A DNA stretch of 64,000 bases from Syngnathus acus (taxonomy: Eukaryota; Chordata; Actinopteri; Syngnathiformes; Syngnathidae). Below, in pieces: positions 62,176 to 64,000 of this stretch (positions are counted from its first letter, which is position 1; each line of letters begins with the position of its first letter). The notes under the pieces are model-generated. The model searched no databases, was not told the origin of the DNA, and worked only from the letters and a program-made list of their open reading frames with translations. A program made the position numbers and the translations under genes. The stretch spans positions 3,896,539 through 3,960,538 of the forward strand of contig NC_051097.1 in the NCBI RefSeq assembly GCF_901709675.1, in the 5' to 3' direction.

Positions 62176-63778
62176 TGGCTTGTGTGGGGGTTTTTTTTTC
62201 TCTCTTGCAGTGATGCAAAGTGTCTATTGGCAAATGGGGTTGCAGGGCTGGAGGAGTGCGTGTCTAATAAAAGTTTTAAACTCAGCAAATTTGCCTGAAA
62301 GGGGGGCTCCGGTCGGTCATCTGCTCAATGCTGTCCCCCTGCAGCACAAGAACAACCGCACCCCTCCCTCACCCATCATTTAATCTGCATGTGTAAAGCT
62401 TACAAACACAATAGCGCAGCTCCGGGCCTGTCAGCTCCAGCAACCAGGACAGAGCCCCCATTGTCTGCCCTGCAGATGTCTCCACAACCACGCCACACCA
62501 TCTGCTGTTCCTCCAGAAGGGGGTCGGCGAGGGCATGGCTGAGAGGGGAGGAGCTGAGGCTTTAGTGAGTGGTCCTGTATAAAAAAAAAAAAGTGACACG
62601 TTGGATTTGGTGGGCCCGTCTAGCTGGTCTGGGTCGGTTGTGAAAAAGAGAGGGGTCCCGACCGTGCAGCATCTGGTGTCCTGCCAGCTGCTGTTATAGG
62701 ACTATTGTTTACTCGCAGGAACTTGTTGGACCTTTGGTAAACAGCCCACACAAGGACGCAGTTTCAGCTGTGTTTGGGTGCGGCAGTAACTCTGCCACCT
62801 GCTCGATGGAAGAATAAAACTTACGTGACTCAACTGGGGTTCGCTTACCAACTGTCTTTGGAGCACGAATTGTATTTAGTGTAACTTTTGCTTTTCCATA
62901 AAGAAATTTACAGAATCATTTATACATTCTTTGTGAGGTCACGATGTATACATCATGGACCAAATTGGTTCTATTGTGACTTTAAAAGATGATTATATAG
63001 TTCAATATTTGGATGTTTTAATTAATTTTGTATGACTTGAATAGTCTTAGTAGCAGGGCAGGCACGCACGGACGCACACACGCACGCACGCACGCACACA
63101 CACACACACGCTGTTATGTTGTTTGTTTGGTTCTGATTTGTACTTTGGTTCGTTTTTCTTTTTGTCAGTGTTATGTTTTCCTGCGGGGTATTCCAGAAAG
63201 CAGGTTCAACATACTCTGAGTCTATCCCTGAACTCTGAGTTGACTTATTCTGAGATGGGAGACTTTGACAGCTGATCTGAGTTAGTTCCATCAACTCTGT
63301 TTCTTCAGCTTTTCCTTGACCAGTAGAGCCTTGTTTTTTTTTTAATGTGTTTCCTTTTAATTAAATATTTCTTCACTGAGCCACAGCCCTACAACCTTGC
63401 TTCCTTGCACTTGGGTCCTCCATTCCCAGATTCGTGACACACACGACTGAAAAACACACTGGAATGGAACTTATATATATTTTTTAAAATATATTGAATA
63501 ACAAACAAATAATACAACAACATCAGATATTTAGAATTAAGGAACCAAAGAGAGAATTACAAAAAAAACATTATTTGCATTACAATAATAATAAAAAGAA
63601 TTAAGACCTTTGGCATCTATTGGAAAGGCATCTAGGGTCCTCAAAACTGATTAGTTGCTTTCTTAATGTGCTCCACTGATTGGTTGTCAAGGTAATTAAA
63701 TAAATGGAAAAAATATTGAAATCAATAAAAACACAAAACCTGTGTAAGTAAAATCACCAGTTTGAGCAGACCTTCATA
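62176..63778. other. Intergenic region between gadd45g copy B and the kinase gene
   Basis: No exon was recognised. The GC-richer block at 62300-62780 contains short CAG/CTG-rich segments. A CA/CACG microsatellite lies at 63062-63110. The final part next to 63778 would be the 3' UTR of the minus-strand kinase gene. No convincing minus-strand AATAAA was found. Confidence 0.6.
63062..63110. repeat. (CACG)n/(CA)n microsatellite
   Basis: Compound run of GCAC and CA units. Confidence 0.9.
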
Positions 63779-64000
63779 TTAAGAAATCACACAGAGCTTG
63801 GAGGTGTGCCTGAGGCCCCGATACGCTCGAAGTCCCTCCCGCTTGGGGTCCCACACCATCCCTCGTACCACTGGCAGGCTGTCGCACCCCCTCCTTCTTT
63901 GCGCTTGGTGCTGCAGGATTCGGTAGACGCCTGTAACGGGGCTGCGACTGTCATTCAGCTGATTGTTCCGTAGGTGTGCCGAGGTAAAGCCGAGCTTCTC
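63779..64000 (-). CDS. nim1k: C-terminal 73 codons of a NIM1-like protein kinase
   Basis: An open minus-strand frame runs from the window edge to TAA at 63779-63781. It reads EKLGFTSAHLRNNQLND, DSRSPVTGVYRILQHQ, a basic stretch QRRRG, and ends YRGLRHTSKLCVIS. The DSRSxxTGVYRI block and the YRGxRHTSKxC ending are what I recall of the C-terminus of NIM1K, an AMPK-related Ser/Thr kinase activated by LKB1. The kinase domain would lie beyond the right edge on the minus strand. The frame has no ATG-led long ORF but has clear protein-like composition. Another AMPK-related kinase is the main alternative. Confidence 0.6.
   Translation of the reverse strand, partial: EKLGFTSAHLRNNQLNDSRSPVTGVYRILQHQAQRRRGCDSLPVVRGMVWDPKREGLRAYRGLRHTSKLCVIS

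Overview
The window is vertebrate, almost certainly teleost fish, genomic DNA. It has intron-split genes with GT/AG junctions, very long AT-rich non-coding stretches, many CA/TG, GATA/GGAT and AAT microsatellites, V-SINE-type tRNA-derived SINEs, hAT-type miniature elements with 8-bp target duplications, and a broken fish LINE. The species cannot be named from the sequence.

Layout. (1) 1-18855: no coding sequence recognised. This is probably part of the long first intron of the ephrin gene that follows, with degraded SINEs, one hAT element, twin 412-bp inverted-terminal-repeat elements and possible conserved non-coding blocks. (2) 18856-25016: exons 2 to 5 of an ephrin-A5 gene (efna5, + strand). 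Exon 1 (signal peptide) is not in the window. A 3' UTR of up to about 2.7 kb probably ends near 27740. (3) 27741-56080: a gene desert of about 28 kb holding hAT elements, V-SINE copies, an internally deleted LINE and microsatellites. (4) 56080-62175: two gadd45g-type genes in head-to-head orientation (minus strand 56861-57502, plus strand 60831-61478). Their 3' halves form a nearly identical inverted repeat of about 1 kb per arm, while their first exons and promoters differ. (5) 63779-64000: the last 73 codons of a minus-strand gene, best matched to the AMPK-related kinase NIM1K.

Ephrin-A5 is a GPI-anchored guidance ligand for Eph receptors. The gadd45g proteins are small stress- and differentiation-induced regulators of MTK1/MEKK4-p38 signalling and the cell cycle. 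No operon-like cooperation is expected between them, but the spacer between the two gadd45 promoters may carry shared control elements.

The strongest observations are: homogenisation of the two gadd45g copies from the exon 2 acceptor through the 3' UTR beside divergent first exons; a set of short hairpins conserved in both 3' UTRs; and an efna5 exon 4, equivalent to the mammalian alternatively spliced exon, with a weak donor followed by a UG repeat and a CA repeat. No wholly new biological system was identified.
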